Origin: Saccharothrix sp. S26
GTDB lineage: Bacteria; Actinomycetota; Actinomycetes; Mycobacteriales; Pseudonocardiaceae
Reading direction: 5' to 3'
NCBI RefSeq assembly: GCF_021390395.1
Contig: NZ_JAJUWT010000026.1
Location: 106,252-170,251, forward strand
Length of the DNA stretch: 64,000 nucleotides
Shown: positions 34,623-43,248 of the stretch, one piece after another
Layout of the letters: the number at the start of each line of letters is the position of its first letter
How positions within the stretch are numbered: the first letter of the stretch is position 1
Notes under the pieces: model-generated
Database searches by the model: none
What the model was told of the DNA's origin: nothing
What the model saw: the letters and a program-made list of their open reading frames with translations, nothing else
Program-made: the position numbers and the translations under genes

Positions 34623-35932
34623 GTGGCCAGCACCAGGGTCGTGATGCGGTGCCGGAGGGCCTCCACTTCGGGTATCGCGCGGTGCCGCTGACCGTGACGT
34701 GCCAGCTCGCGTAGGTCGTCGACGGCGCGGTTGGATCGGATGGCGCCGGCGGCGTCCAGTGCCGCGGAGCCGATCACTGCGGCTTCGCGCGGGTCACCGG
34801 TGGCCATCGTCAGCGAGGCCAGCTTGATCTGCGACATTGTGCGTGACCGGGCGTAGGCGGCGGTGTGTCCGGCGACGGCCGTGGAGAACCGTGCCGTGGC
34901 TTCTGCGGGGGAGCGGCCCTGGACGGCCAGATCGAACAAGGCGTGGCCGGTGTCGCCCGCGTGTTGGGCGGCGTCGTAGTAGCCCATCCACGACGCGTCG
35001 TTGGCCGGGTTGCGGTGGGCGAAGTGGTCATCGGCGGTGCCGACCGCGATCAGCGTTTCCCGGACGCGGCCCATCTTCGCCAAGGCTCGGGCGTGGGCGG
35101 TGTGCAGCATCGCCCGCTCGGTCGCCGTGAGCCGGTCGGAGCGGACCAACGCGTGCTCGGTCAACGTCAGGCCCTCGTCGGGCTTGCCGACCCAGATCGC
35201 CTGCCGGGCCATCGAGGACAGGATCTTGGCACGTAGGTGCCAGTCCTGCGCCTCCTCGGCGCAGGCCAAGCCGAACTGGAACACGCGGCGGGCGTCGTCG
35301 TGGGCGTAGGCGTCGAAGGCCATGAAGGCGCAGGTGTGGGCGAGATAGCCCACGACGCTGTGAAGAGGGCCTCGCAGTCTGGCCGGGTAGCTGGCTTCCA
35401 GCAGGTCGGCGGAGAACCGGAGTTGGGCAAGAACGGCTTCGCGGGCCAGGCCGCCGCCGTAGGTGTGGTCCCACCCGGCGAACACGCGTGCCGCGGTGTG
35501 GATCTGCTCGATCTCGGTCTGCCCGATGCGGGCGGGAGCCGCAGTCGGCTGGGTGTCCTCCAGCAGGGCTGCGACCGGGGCGAGCGCGAGGGTGCCGACG
35601 CCGAGGGCGGCGGTGCGCAGGAATTGCTTTCGGTCCACGGTCGCCAGCTTTACCACCGTGCGGCGGCGGTTGCTGAAGCCCAGCGCGGCGTCACTGGAAG
35701 CACCCAGGGTGACGCGCAGTGCCTCGCGGTACAGCGCTCCGGGCCAACGGATGTCGCCGCGTTCGAGCTTGCCCAGGTAGTTGGCGTCGAGCTCGACCTT
35801 CCGCTCGTAATGACGCCAGATGTAGGCGTTGACCAGGTCGGCAAGCTCTTGCCGGGACAGGCACTCGCCGGGCTGTGCAGGCGAGGCGGTGCGTTCCCGC
35901 GCCTGCCGCAGCTGATCGTTTGCCGTGGGCAC
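34619..35932 (-). CDS. XRE-type regulator with TPR-like C-terminus
   Basis: 437 aa. The N-terminal region (CLSRQELADLVNAYIWRHY ... LDANYLGKLERGDIRWPG) is a Cro/C1-type HTH variant; the remaining 320 residues are helical repeats of the type found in actinobacterial XRE regulators that sense small molecules or peptides. GTG at 35932 with GGGAGG 10 nt upstream. It is divergent from the DUF4254 gene and the lanthipeptide cluster, so it probably controls them. Confidence 0.8.
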   Translation of the reverse strand: MPTANDQLRQARERTASPAQPGECLSRQELADLVNAYIWRHYERKVELDANYLGKLERGDIRWPGALYREALRVTLGASSDAALGFSNRRRTVVKLATVDRKQFLRTAALGVGTLALAPVAALLEDTQPTAAPARIGQTEIEQIHTAARVFAGWDHTYGGGLAREAVLAQLRFSADLLEASYPARLRGPLHSVVGYLAHTCAFMAFDAYAHDDARRVFQFGLACAEEAQDWHLRAKILSSMARQAIWVGKPDEGLTLTEHALVRSDRLTATERAMLHTAHARALAKMGRVRETLIAVGTADDHFAHRNPANDASWMGYYDAAQHAGDTGHALFDLAVQGRSPAEATARFSTAVAGHTAAYARSRTMSQIKLASLTMATGDPREAAVIGSAALDAAGAIRSNRAVDDLRELARHGQRHRAIPEVEALRHRITTLVLAT

Positions 35933-36007
35933 TGGTCCGGCCTCCCATGGGTGTGACCAGGGCCATCGTGACACGCAACGTGACGAAACGGGTACTGCTC
36001 CGCGAAT

Positions 36008-36046
36008 GGGGAGGATTGCAACCCTCCCCGAATCCTCCCCTTGACA
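36008..36046. promoter_or_regulatory. Inverted repeat and -35-like box in the divergent promoter
   Basis: GGGGAGGATT (36008-36017) and AATCCTCCCC (36031-36040) form a 10-bp inverted repeat directly followed by TTGACA (36041-36046). No good -10 is seen at 17 nt. The repeat is a plausible operator for the XRE regulator transcribed leftward. Confidence 0.5.
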
Positions 36047-36098
36047 TCCCCGGTTCCTGGTGTCCGCAGCAATGCGGATCGCGGGCACGGTTGGTGGC

Positions 36099-36653
36099 AT
36101 GACGGAGACCGCGCTTGAGCAGGGTGGAACGGCGAACACCGCCGCAGCCGGCGTCATCCCGCGTGCGTCGCTGGTGGTTCGCTCCTTCAGCAGTCCTCAT
36201 GAGGTCAACGGCCTGCACCCGGTGCTGGCCTTGGCGGCAGACCTGGGTACCGAGAATCGGACACGCGCCGAGGCCCAGCAGATCATCAGCGACCCGCGCG
36301 GCGACGACCACGTGGCCGCGGCGGCCCTCCGTGCGATTTACGACCACGATGTCACCCGATCGGTGCTGGTCGAGCGGATTGACGCCTGGGCGGGAAGGCA
36401 GTTCGACGAATCCAGCGCGCGGCTGCTGCACACCGAGAGCCTGGGGCAGTTGGTTGACCGCTTGGCCGCGGCGTGGGTCCGGTCCCGACTGCTGGCCGAG
36501 GACGACAACCCGGCCGCGCGTGATCCGGCGAAGCTCGCGCTGCACCGGCTGGGAGAGCTGTGCATCGGCTACGACGACCTGGCGACCGACCTGCTGGGCG
36601 GCCGTCGCCGACTGCCGATCTACCAGGCGCTCACCGGCCACGTGGCGGCATGA
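36099..36653 (+). CDS. DUF4254 domain protein
   Basis: 184 aa. The block LHTESLGQLVDRLAAAWVRSRLL and the later KLALHRLGELCIGYDDLATDLLGG match the DUF4254 helical family, which occurs in actinobacterial natural-product and lanthipeptide loci. The biochemical role is unknown. ATG at 36099 is taken; ATG codons at 36060 and 36072 upstream are less likely because they lie close to the TTGACA box. First gene of a rightward run of three small genes. Confidence 0.75.
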   Translation: MTETALEQGGTANTAAAGVIPRASLVVRSFSSPHEVNGLHPVLALAADLGTENRTRAEAQQIISDPRGDDHVAAAALRAIYDHDVTRSVLVERIDAWAGRQFDESSARLLHTESLGQLVDRLAAAWVRSRLLAEDDNPAARDPAKLALHRLGELCIGYDDLATDLLGGRRRLPIYQALTGHVAA

Positions 36654-36656
36654 GAC

Positions 36657-36956
36657 GTGGACGGGACACGCGATGTCGTCGCCGTCGTCGTGGCAGTCGA
36701 CAGCCCCGTCGGCCGCGTCGCGACGGCCATCGACGAACTCACCACCCACCTCCCCTCAACTGGTCAACAGCTCGTCTGCCCGATCTGCTCCGCTCGGTCG
36801 TGGCCGTGTCCCCCATTCCACGACGCGGCGCACCTGGTGATCGCCGCCGGAGTCCGGCTCGCCGACCTGGTGCCGGTCGACCTCCACCTGCGGCTGTGGC
36901 CACCAGCCACCACGAAGCAACAGCCCTGGCCCACCGAGGAGGTCTCGAATGGCTGA
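36657..36956 (+). CDS. Small hypothetical protein with CPxC motif
   Basis: 99 aa. The central LVCPICSARSWPCPPFHDAAHL provides three Cys and a His, possibly a zinc-binding knuckle. The GTG start is 3 nt after the DUF4254 stop. It overlaps the next ATG by 8 nt. Such small proteins often accompany XRE regulators in actinomycetes; no function is recognised. Confidence 0.6.
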   Translation: MDGTRDVVAVVVAVDSPVGRVATAIDELTTHLPSTGQQLVCPICSARSWPCPPFHDAAHLVIAAGVRLADLVPVDLHLRLWPPATTKQQPWPTEEVSNG

Positions 36957-37293
36957 AGCACCGCTCACGGCCATGCACAAGGCCGTGTTCGACCACCTCG
37001 ACTACCTCGACGCCCTGGTCGGCGAGGGCGACCTCCGATGCCGTGCGGCGTTGGCCGACTCCGAGATCGCCCGTCTTACCGCCGCATGGCGCGCTTTGCT
37101 CGACCAGCACGCACTCGACGGGCGCGGCCGCTGTCGGCAGTGCTCCGGCCAGTTCCGTGCACGGAGATCACCGTGCACGGTGTGGACCACCGCCCACCAG
37201 CACCTGGTCACCGACGGCCCTCCCACGGCCGCGACCGGTCGGCACGCGGCAGTCGACCGGCGGTCGTCCGTCGCCGTGCTGGGGGCCTCCTGA
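36949..37293 (+). CDS. Small hypothetical protein with CxxC...C motif
   Basis: 114 aa. RCRQCSGQFRARRSPCTVWTTAHQH could bind zinc through three Cys and His; the N-terminal half is helical. Start ATG has GAGGAGG 6 nt upstream. It is the last gene before a strong hairpin terminator. Probably works with the preceding protein; role unknown. Confidence 0.65.
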   Translation: MAEAPLTAMHKAVFDHLDYLDALVGEGDLRCRAALADSEIARLTAAWRALLDQHALDGRGRCRQCSGQFRARRSPCTVWTTAHQHLVTDGPPTAATGRHAAVDRRSSVAVLGAS

Positions 37294-37336
37294 CCGGAGG
37301 AACGCGCCGCCCCCGACGCGGTGCGTTCCTCCGGTC
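37292..37336. terminator. Terminator hairpin before the lanthipeptide operon
   Basis: A perfect 14-bp stem GACCGGAGGAACGC / GCGTTCCTCCGGTC with 17-nt loop overlaps the last stop of the small-gene operon and separates it from the methyltransferase gene. Confidence 0.85.
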
Positions 37337-37394
37337 GCATGACCTCCTCCGCGAGCCGCACTTGCGCAGCAGAACCCTCTGAAAAGGTGACCAG

Positions 37395-38699
37395 GTGAAC
37401 ACACTGCGAGACCACAACACCGGCCCGTCCACCGACTCCGACAGGGCGACCGAGATCCGCAACGCCCTGACGGACAAGCTCCTCTCGGACGGCATGATCA
37501 CCTCACCGGTCGTGGAGCGGGCATTCCGCACGGTGCCTCGGCACCTGTTCGTCCCCGAAGGCACGCCCCTGGAGGTGGCCTACAACGCCGCCGACTCGGT
37601 GGCTATCAAGACCGACCAGGACGGCGTGATCATCTCCTCGACCAGCGCGCCATTCATCCAGGCGCGGATGATCGAGCAAGCCGGGCTCGGGCCCGACATG
37701 AGCGTGTTGGAGATCGGATCCGGGGGCTACAACGCCGCGCTGCTGGCCGAGGTCGTCGGTCCGCGCGGGCGTGTCGTCAGCGTGGACATCGACCCCGAGG
37801 TGACCGACCGGGCCCGCGTCCTGCTGGACGCCACCGGGTACGGCAGCCAGGTCACGGTTGTCCAGGCCGACGCCGAGAACCCTGTGCCCGAACTGCACGA
37901 ACCGGTCGACGCGATCCTCGTGACGGTCGGGGCGTGGGACCTCTCGCCGACCTGGCTTGACCAGTTGTCCGAGCACGGCACGATCGTCGTCCCGCTGCGG
38001 ATGAACGGCATCACCCGCTCGATCGCGTTCCGCCGCGAAGGCGACCACCTGGTCAGCACCTCGGCCGAGGTGTGCGGGTTCGTCCCGATGCAGGGATCGG
38101 GCGCGCACGACGAGCGAATCTTCCTGCTCCCCGACGCGCACGGCCACAACGTCAAGCTCCGCTTCGACGGCGACGTGCCGCAGGACATGAGCCTCCTGGA
38201 CGATGTCCTGGCCACGGAGCGCACCGAGGTCTGGTCCGGCGTCACCGTCAAGCACGGCGTGTCGTTCGCCGACCTGCACCTGTGGTTCGCCGGCTTCCTG
38301 CCCGGCTTCTGCAAGCTGGCCGTGGACGAGGGCACCGAACTGGCCGCCGAACGCAAGAGCTGGTTCCCCTTCGGCGTCGTGCGCGGTGACTCCTTCGCCT
38401 ACCTGGCGGTGCGCCCCGCGCTGGACGGCGCCGGAGTCGAGTTCGGGGCGCGGGCCTACGGAACACACGGCCAGGCCGCCGCCACCGCGATGGTCGAACA
38501 GATCCAGGCGTGGGACCGCCAGTCCCGTGACGTGGCACCCACGTTCGCCTACTGGCCGACCGGTAGTGACCGCACCCGGATCGACGAGGGCGCGGCGGTG
38601 CTGGAGAAGACACACGGCCTGGTCACGATCTCCTGGCCGCAGGCGGCGAACACCGCAGCCGGCCCGGATGCCCTGCACACCACCGAAGATGAGGAGTGA
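37395..38699 (+). CDS. FxLD-system methyltransferase (PIMT-like)
   Basis: 434 aa. Residues about 20-215 form a protein-L-isoaspartate O-methyltransferase domain (RAFRTVPRHLFVP, SVLEIGSGGYNAALLAEVVG, VVSVDID); the C-terminal 220 residues are specific to the FxLD lanthipeptide family. Related PIMT homologs in class I lanthipeptide pathways methylate a core Asp and lead to isoaspartate via an imide; that activity is expected here. GTG at 37395 with a weak AAGG. The precursor gene follows within 6 nt. Confidence 0.9.
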   Translation: MNTLRDHNTGPSTDSDRATEIRNALTDKLLSDGMITSPVVERAFRTVPRHLFVPEGTPLEVAYNAADSVAIKTDQDGVIISSTSAPFIQARMIEQAGLGPDMSVLEIGSGGYNAALLAEVVGPRGRVVSVDIDPEVTDRARVLLDATGYGSQVTVVQADAENPVPELHEPVDAILVTVGAWDLSPTWLDQLSEHGTIVVPLRMNGITRSIAFRREGDHLVSTSAEVCGFVPMQGSGAHDERIFLLPDAHGHNVKLRFDGDVPQDMSLLDDVLATERTEVWSGVTVKHGVSFADLHLWFAGFLPGFCKLAVDEGTELAAERKSWFPFGVVRGDSFAYLAVRPALDGAGVEFGARAYGTHGQAAATAMVEQIQAWDRQSRDVAPTFAYWPTGSDRTRIDEGAAVLEKTHGLVTISWPQAANTAAGPDALHTTEDEE

Positions 38700-38704
38700 A
38701 CCCG

Positions 38705-38896
38705 ATGTCGCCAACGCTGACCGTCGACAGCCCGGACCTTGAGGATTCCGCCGTCGACGACGCGGAGTTCGAGCTCGACATGCGCGTCGTGGAGAGCACC
38801 ACCCAGCTCGTGATCATGATGTGCGACACGAGCGACGGCTGCGGCAACACCTGCGGCACCAGCGCGTGCAGCACCGGCTCCAACGACCCGTTCTGA
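38705..38896 (+). CDS. FxLD family lanthipeptide precursor
   Basis: 63 aa. The leader contains the diagnostic FELD at residues 22-25, followed by MRVVES. The core has four Cys (40, 46, 50, 55), many Ser/Thr (42, 43, 49, 52, 53, 56, 57, 59) and two Asp in the ring region (41, 44). Up to four (methyl)lanthionine rings are possible; Asp41 or Asp44 are candidate isoAsp sites. ATG at 38705 is chosen because GAGGAG ends 8 nt upstream. Followed by a strong hairpin. Confidence 0.93.
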   Translation: MSPTLTVDSPDLEDSAVDDAEFELDMRVVESTTQLVIMMCDTSDGCGNTCGTSACSTGSNDPF

Positions 38897-38907
38897 CCCA
38901 GCCCTCT

Positions 38908-38941
38908 GCCGTCGGCGCCCGAACCCTCGGGCGCCGACGGC
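38908..38941. terminator. Attenuating hairpin between precursor and lanB
   Basis: A perfect 14-bp stem GCCGTCGGCGCCCG / CGGGCGCCGACGGC with 6-nt loop lies 12 nt after the precursor stop. Its position implies partial termination, keeping precursor mRNA in excess over the enzyme mRNA. Confidence 0.8.
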
Positions 38942-38977
38942 GGCGGCCAGCCGACCGGGCGAGGAGAGCCGATCACC

Positions 38978-41900
38978 ATGACCGTGTCCACCCGCTACCG
39001 GCACACCGGCCTCGTCCTGGTCCGTGCCACCACAGACCCCGGCGACCTCGACCCTCCGACACACCTGGACCTGTCCGACCCCGCCGCGGTCGAGCAGGAG
39101 GGCCGGACATGGTTGACGAAGGTGTGGGCGCGCCGAGAGGTACGCGAGGCACTGCACCTGGCCAGTCCGGTCCTCTGTGCCCGCCTCGACCAACTCCTCG
39201 ACACGGGTGCCGGGCCACACCCGGTGAAGGAATTGCGCCGCGCCATCGTCTCCGTGGCGTCCTACCTGCTGCGCTGGCAGCGGCGCGCGACCCCGTTCGG
39301 GCTGTTCGCCGGAATCACCGCCGCCGCCATCGGACCCGCGACGGCCGAGGTAGGCGGCAGGCACCGGGCCGTGCTACGCGCGGACGCCGAGTGGGTTACA
39401 ACGCTGATCGACCGGCTCGAACGGCATCCTGGCCTGCGCCCGCAGCTGACGGTCATGGCCGACAACGCGAGGATCGTGCGCGACGGCCGCGTCATCGTGC
39501 ACCGCCGGGCTGAGGTCGGTGCCTCCACCCCAGGACCGCTCCGGGAGTCCTCGGTACGGCTCAACCGGCCCGTGCAGTTCGCACTGACCGCAGCAGGCTC
39601 GCCGATTCAGTTCGACGCGCTCGCCGCCGAGATGACCGCCCGGTTCCCGTCCGCCTCCCCGGACAAGATCCATGCACTACTGCACGGCCTGGTCGACGGC
39701 GGCCTGTTGATCACAAGCCTTCGCCCTCCGATGACGACCGTTGACGCCTTGTCCCACCTGGTCCGCGCGCTACGTGTGGCCGGCGGAGATGACCTGCCCG
39801 ACGTTGCCGGGCTGATGCGTGAACTCGACGGCATCAGTACCCGCCTAGCCCATCACAACAGCACCACCGACCCTATGCGGACCATCGAGATCCGGAAGGC
39901 CCTCGGCACGCAGATGACCGCCGTGGTCCCGGATGCCGGCCATGTCTTTGCCGCCGACGTGCGGCTGGACGCGATGATCACCGTTCCCGAACGGGTGCTG
40001 ACCGAGGCGACGGTCGCCGCCGGTGTTCTGCTGCGGGTAAGCACTCAGCCGTTCGGTTCGGCGGCCTGGCTGGACTACCACGCCCGGTTCCGTGCTCATT
40101 ACGGTCCCGGTGCGCTGGTGCCGGTGCGGGAGTTGATTGCCGACTCTGGGCTCGGCTACCCGGCCGGGTACCTCGGTGCGCCACGCGCCAGGCCCGCTTG
40201 GCGGATGCTGACCGAACGCGACGCCGCCCTCATGGCGTTGATTCAGCAGGCCACGGTGGACGGTGCCGAGGAGATCACGCTGACCGACACGGACATCGAG
40301 GCGTTGACCGTCGGGGAGCACGCCGACATCACCGCGCCGCAGCGTGTCGAACTCGGTGTCGCGTTGTACGCCACCTCGACCCAGGCGATCGACCGAGGTG
40401 ATTTTCAACTTCGAGTTACCGCCGCACCGCGCATCCCCACCAGCATGGCTGCACGGTTCGCCCACCTGCTCGACGACGCCGACCGCGCACGGCTGGCCGC
40501 GACCTACGCCGCAGAACCCGAGAACTCAACGCAGGACGGGACGGTTGCGGTGCAGTTGTCGTTTCCACCACGCCGCCCGCACAACGAGAACGTGGTGCGC
40601 GTCCAGCCGCTACTCCCGGACGTCGTACCACTCTCGGAACATCCCGACCCGGCACACCCGCATCTCGGCGTGATCAACGTGGACGACCTAGCGGTCACAG
40701 CCGACGCCGAACAGATGTACCTGGTCCAGCGTTCCACCGGCCGACGGGTGATCCCCCGGATTCCGCACGCCCTGGACACCACCGTCCAGACTCCGCCACT
40801 GGCCCGGTTCCTCGCCGAGGTCGCCGACGCGCGCAACGCGGTATTCCGAGGATTCGATCTCGGCGCCGCCCGCACCCTGCCCTACGTGCCCCGCATCCGG
40901 TATCGGCGCACGGTGCTCTCCGCTGCCCGCTGGATCCTCAGCGATCCAGACTTATCCGGCTGGCAGAAGGACTCGCTGCGTTCCTGGCGGCACCGGTGGC
41001 GGGTACCGGCACGGGTCGTGCTGTGCCACGGCGAACTGCGCCTGCCGCTCGACCTCGATCAGGAACTGGACCGCGCCTTACTTCGGGCTCAGGTGGAGCG
41101 GACCGAGCGGATCGAGCTGCAAGAAGACGGCCCACCCGACGGCAACGGCTGGATCGGACGTCCGGCTGAGTTGCTGATCCCGATGACCGCGACCACGCCG
41201 TCCTCACGGCCGCTTCCAACAACTGCGGCCTCCGGTGAGGTCCTTCGACCGGGTGGCTCCGCCATCGTGCACGCGCAGTTGGTGGGCAACCCCGCGCGGT
41301 TCGACGAGATCCTCACCGGCCACCTGCCCGCGTTCGTCGACAGCCTCGACGGTCTGGTCGGGCCGTGGTGGATACGACGGCACCGCGACATGATCCGACC
41401 CGAATCCGATCAGCACCTGGCCGTGTTGCTGCGCCTGACCAACCCCGAACACTACGGGCCGGTCGCCGCCAGAGTGGCCGCCTTTGCGGCCGACCTGCAC
41501 GCGCGAAATCTTCCGTGCCAGCTCACCCTCGCCGCCCACCCGCAGCATCTCGCTCGCTACGGCGAAGGCCCGGCGCTGGCCGCCGCCGAGGACATGTTCA
41601 CCGCCGACACCGCGGCCGCCATCGCACAGATCACGACCACCCGGGCATCCGGGATTCCCACCCAGGCACTGGCCGCCGCGTCGATGGCACACCTGGCCGC
41701 GTCCTTCGCCCCCGACCCGCAAACCGGGTACCGGGCGCTCGTCGGATGCCTGCGCAGGGAACACGGCCCGCTGGACCGGACATTGCGCGACCACGCGCTC
41801 GATCTGGCCGACCCTGACGACGGATATCGAGCCGTCCGCGCCCTGCCGGGCGGTGAGGCGGTCGCTGCGGCCTGGACTGCCCGCGACACCACGCTGACCA

Positions 41901-42073
41901 CCTACCACCACGCTCTCACGCAGCAACAACGCGATCCGGGCACCGTGCTGCGCACACTGCTGCACGAGCACCACGTCCGTGCCGTCGGCGTCGATCCGAC
42001 GTTCGAGAAGGAGACCGGCCGCCTCGCCCGCGCCGCCGCGCTGCGCCGCCTCGCCCTGGCCGGTGCCCGATGA
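38978..42073 (+). CDS. Lantibiotic dehydratase (LanB, full length)
   Basis: 1031 aa. The N-terminal glutamylation domain (about residues 1-690, with RRATPFGLFAGITAA and the RRVIPRIPHALDTT segment) transfers Glu from glutamyl-tRNA to Ser/Thr; the C-terminal SpaB_C-like elimination domain (about 750-1020) contains WWIRRHRDMIRP-type residues. So both half-reactions of Dha/Dhb formation are present in one chain. ATG with GAGGAG 11 nt upstream. It overlaps LanC by 4 nt. Possibly redundant with the stand-alone elimination-like protein at 43230. Confidence 0.93.
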   Translation: MTVSTRYRHTGLVLVRATTDPGDLDPPTHLDLSDPAAVEQEGRTWLTKVWARREVREALHLASPVLCARLDQLLDTGAGPHPVKELRRAIVSVASYLLRWQRRATPFGLFAGITAAAIGPATAEVGGRHRAVLRADAEWVTTLIDRLERHPGLRPQLTVMADNARIVRDGRVIVHRRAEVGASTPGPLRESSVRLNRPVQFALTAAGSPIQFDALAAEMTARFPSASPDKIHALLHGLVDGGLLITSLRPPMTTVDALSHLVRALRVAGGDDLPDVAGLMRELDGISTRLAHHNSTTDPMRTIEIRKALGTQMTAVVPDAGHVFAADVRLDAMITVPERVLTEATVAAGVLLRVSTQPFGSAAWLDYHARFRAHYGPGALVPVRELIADSGLGYPAGYLGAPRARPAWRMLTERDAALMALIQQATVDGAEEITLTDTDIEALTVGEHADITAPQRVELGVALYATSTQAIDRGDFQLRVTAAPRIPTSMAARFAHLLDDADRARLAATYAAEPENSTQDGTVAVQLSFPPRRPHNENVVRVQPLLPDVVPLSEHPDPAHPHLGVINVDDLAVTADAEQMYLVQRSTGRRVIPRIPHALDTTVQTPPLARFLAEVADARNAVFRGFDLGAARTLPYVPRIRYRRTVLSAARWILSDPDLSGWQKDSLRSWRHRWRVPARVVLCHGELRLPLDLDQELDRALLRAQVERTERIELQEDGPPDGNGWIGRPAELLIPMTATTPSSRPLPTTAASGEVLRPGGSAIVHAQLVGNPARFDEILTGHLPAFVDSLDGLVGPWWIRRHRDMIRPESDQHLAVLLRLTNPEHYGPVAARVAAFAADLHARNLPCQLTLAAHPQHLARYGEGPALAAAEDMFTADTAAAIAQITTTRASGIPTQALAAASMAHLAASFAPDPQTGYRALVGCLRREHGPLDRTLRDHALDLADPDDGYRAVRALPGGEAVAAAWTARDTTLTTYHHALTQQQRDPGTVLRTLLHEHHVRAVGVDPTFEKETGRLARAAALRRLALAGAR

Positions 42074-43248
42074 ACTCCGACCCCGGCGCGGTCACGCTCA
42101 CCGCCGACGAAGCGGCCGGTCAATCCCTGGCCCGAGGCGCGGCCGGGACGGCGCTGCTGCACATCGAGCGAGCCTGGACCGGCTCCGGAAGCTGGGAAAC
42201 CGCCCGGTCCCACATCCGGCAAGCGACGGGCGGGCCGATCGACGCCGCCGAACACGCCGGCCTGTACTACGGGGCACCGGCGATCGCGTTCATGCTGCAC
42301 ACCGCCTCCGACAGGCATCCTCGTTACCGCGCGGCCTGCGAGGCGCTGGACGAGCACGTGCTGCGCCTGGCTCATCGGCGTCTGGCGACCGCCGCGGGCA
42401 GGATCGAGCGCGGCGAGGCCACCACGTTCGCCGAGTTCGACCTCTTCTACGGGCTGACCGGAATCGGTGCGTTGCTGATGCGCCACAACCCCGGAAGCGA
42501 CGTCCTCGCCGGGATCCTGCGGTATGTAGTCGCACTGACCGGGCCGCGCCACCAAGACGGCGTCGCACTGCCGGGGTGGTGGGTGGCCCATGACCCGGAC
42601 GAGATCCTGCCGACCCCCGGCGGGCACGCGAACTTCGGGATGGCGCACGGCGCGGCCGGGCTGCTCGCCCTGCTCGCCCTCGCCACCACCCACGGCTGCG
42701 TGGTCGACGGCCAACACGAGGCGATCGCCGTCCTGAACGACTGGTTCGACCGGTGGCAGCAGGACTCGGCGGACGGACCGTGGTGGCCACAGTGGATCAC
42801 CCGCGAAGAACTGCGCACCGGCCGTCCCGCCCAACCCGGACCGGGCCGACCGTCCTGGTGCTACGGCACGGTCGGCATCGCCCGCGCTCAACAACTCGCC
42901 GCCATCGCCACCGACGACCCGCGACGCCAGGAAGCCGCCGAGGACGCCTTAGCCGCGAGCCTGACCGATACGCAGCTCGACCGGATCACCGAACCGGGCC
43001 TGTGCCACGGCATCGCCGGGGTCTATCAGACCGCCTACCGGGCCGCCCGCGACGCGCGGAACCCCGCCATCGGCCGACGCCTCCCGGCACTGGCCACCCA
43101 GCTCGCCCGGCACGCCCGATTGCTCGGCGACCAGACGGACGAGGGCGGACTGCTGACCGGAGGCGCCGGAGTGGGACTGGCGCTGGAAACCACCCAGCAC
43201 GCTGAGCCACCGCACACGGGATGGGACGCATGTCTGCTGATCACCTGA
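42070..43248 (+). CDS. Lanthionine synthetase C-like cyclase (LanC)
   Basis: 392 aa. The Zn ligands of LanC cyclases are visible: Cys in PSWCYGTVGIA and Cys-His in PGLCHGIAGV. NFGMAHGAAGLLALLAL carries the conserved His near the active site. It catalyses Michael addition of Cys thiols to Dha/Dhb in the precursor. ATGA overlap with lanB and a 19-nt overlap with the next gene show tight coupling. Confidence 0.94.
   Translation: MNSDPGAVTLTADEAAGQSLARGAAGTALLHIERAWTGSGSWETARSHIRQATGGPIDAAEHAGLYYGAPAIAFMLHTASDRHPRYRAACEALDEHVLRLAHRRLATAAGRIERGEATTFAEFDLFYGLTGIGALLMRHNPGSDVLAGILRYVVALTGPRHQDGVALPGWWVAHDPDEILPTPGGHANFGMAHGAAGLLALLALATTHGCVVDGQHEAIAVLNDWFDRWQQDSADGPWWPQWITREELRTGRPAQPGPGRPSWCYGTVGIARAQQLAAIATDDPRRQEAAEDALAASLTDTQLDRITEPGLCHGIAGVYQTAYRAARDARNPAIGRRLPALATQLARHARLLGDQTDEGGLLTGGAGVGLALETTQHAEPPHTGWDACLLIT

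Noticed and set aside
36041..36070. Strong sigma-70 promoter at TTGACA
   Set aside because: The -35 is perfect but no TANNNT-like -10 lies 16-18 nt downstream, so only an operator-like inverted repeat is reported.
37395..38699. Housekeeping protein-L-isoaspartate methyltransferase (pcm)
   Set aside because: The protein is twice the usual length, has a C-terminal FxLD-specific half and lies next to the FELD precursor.
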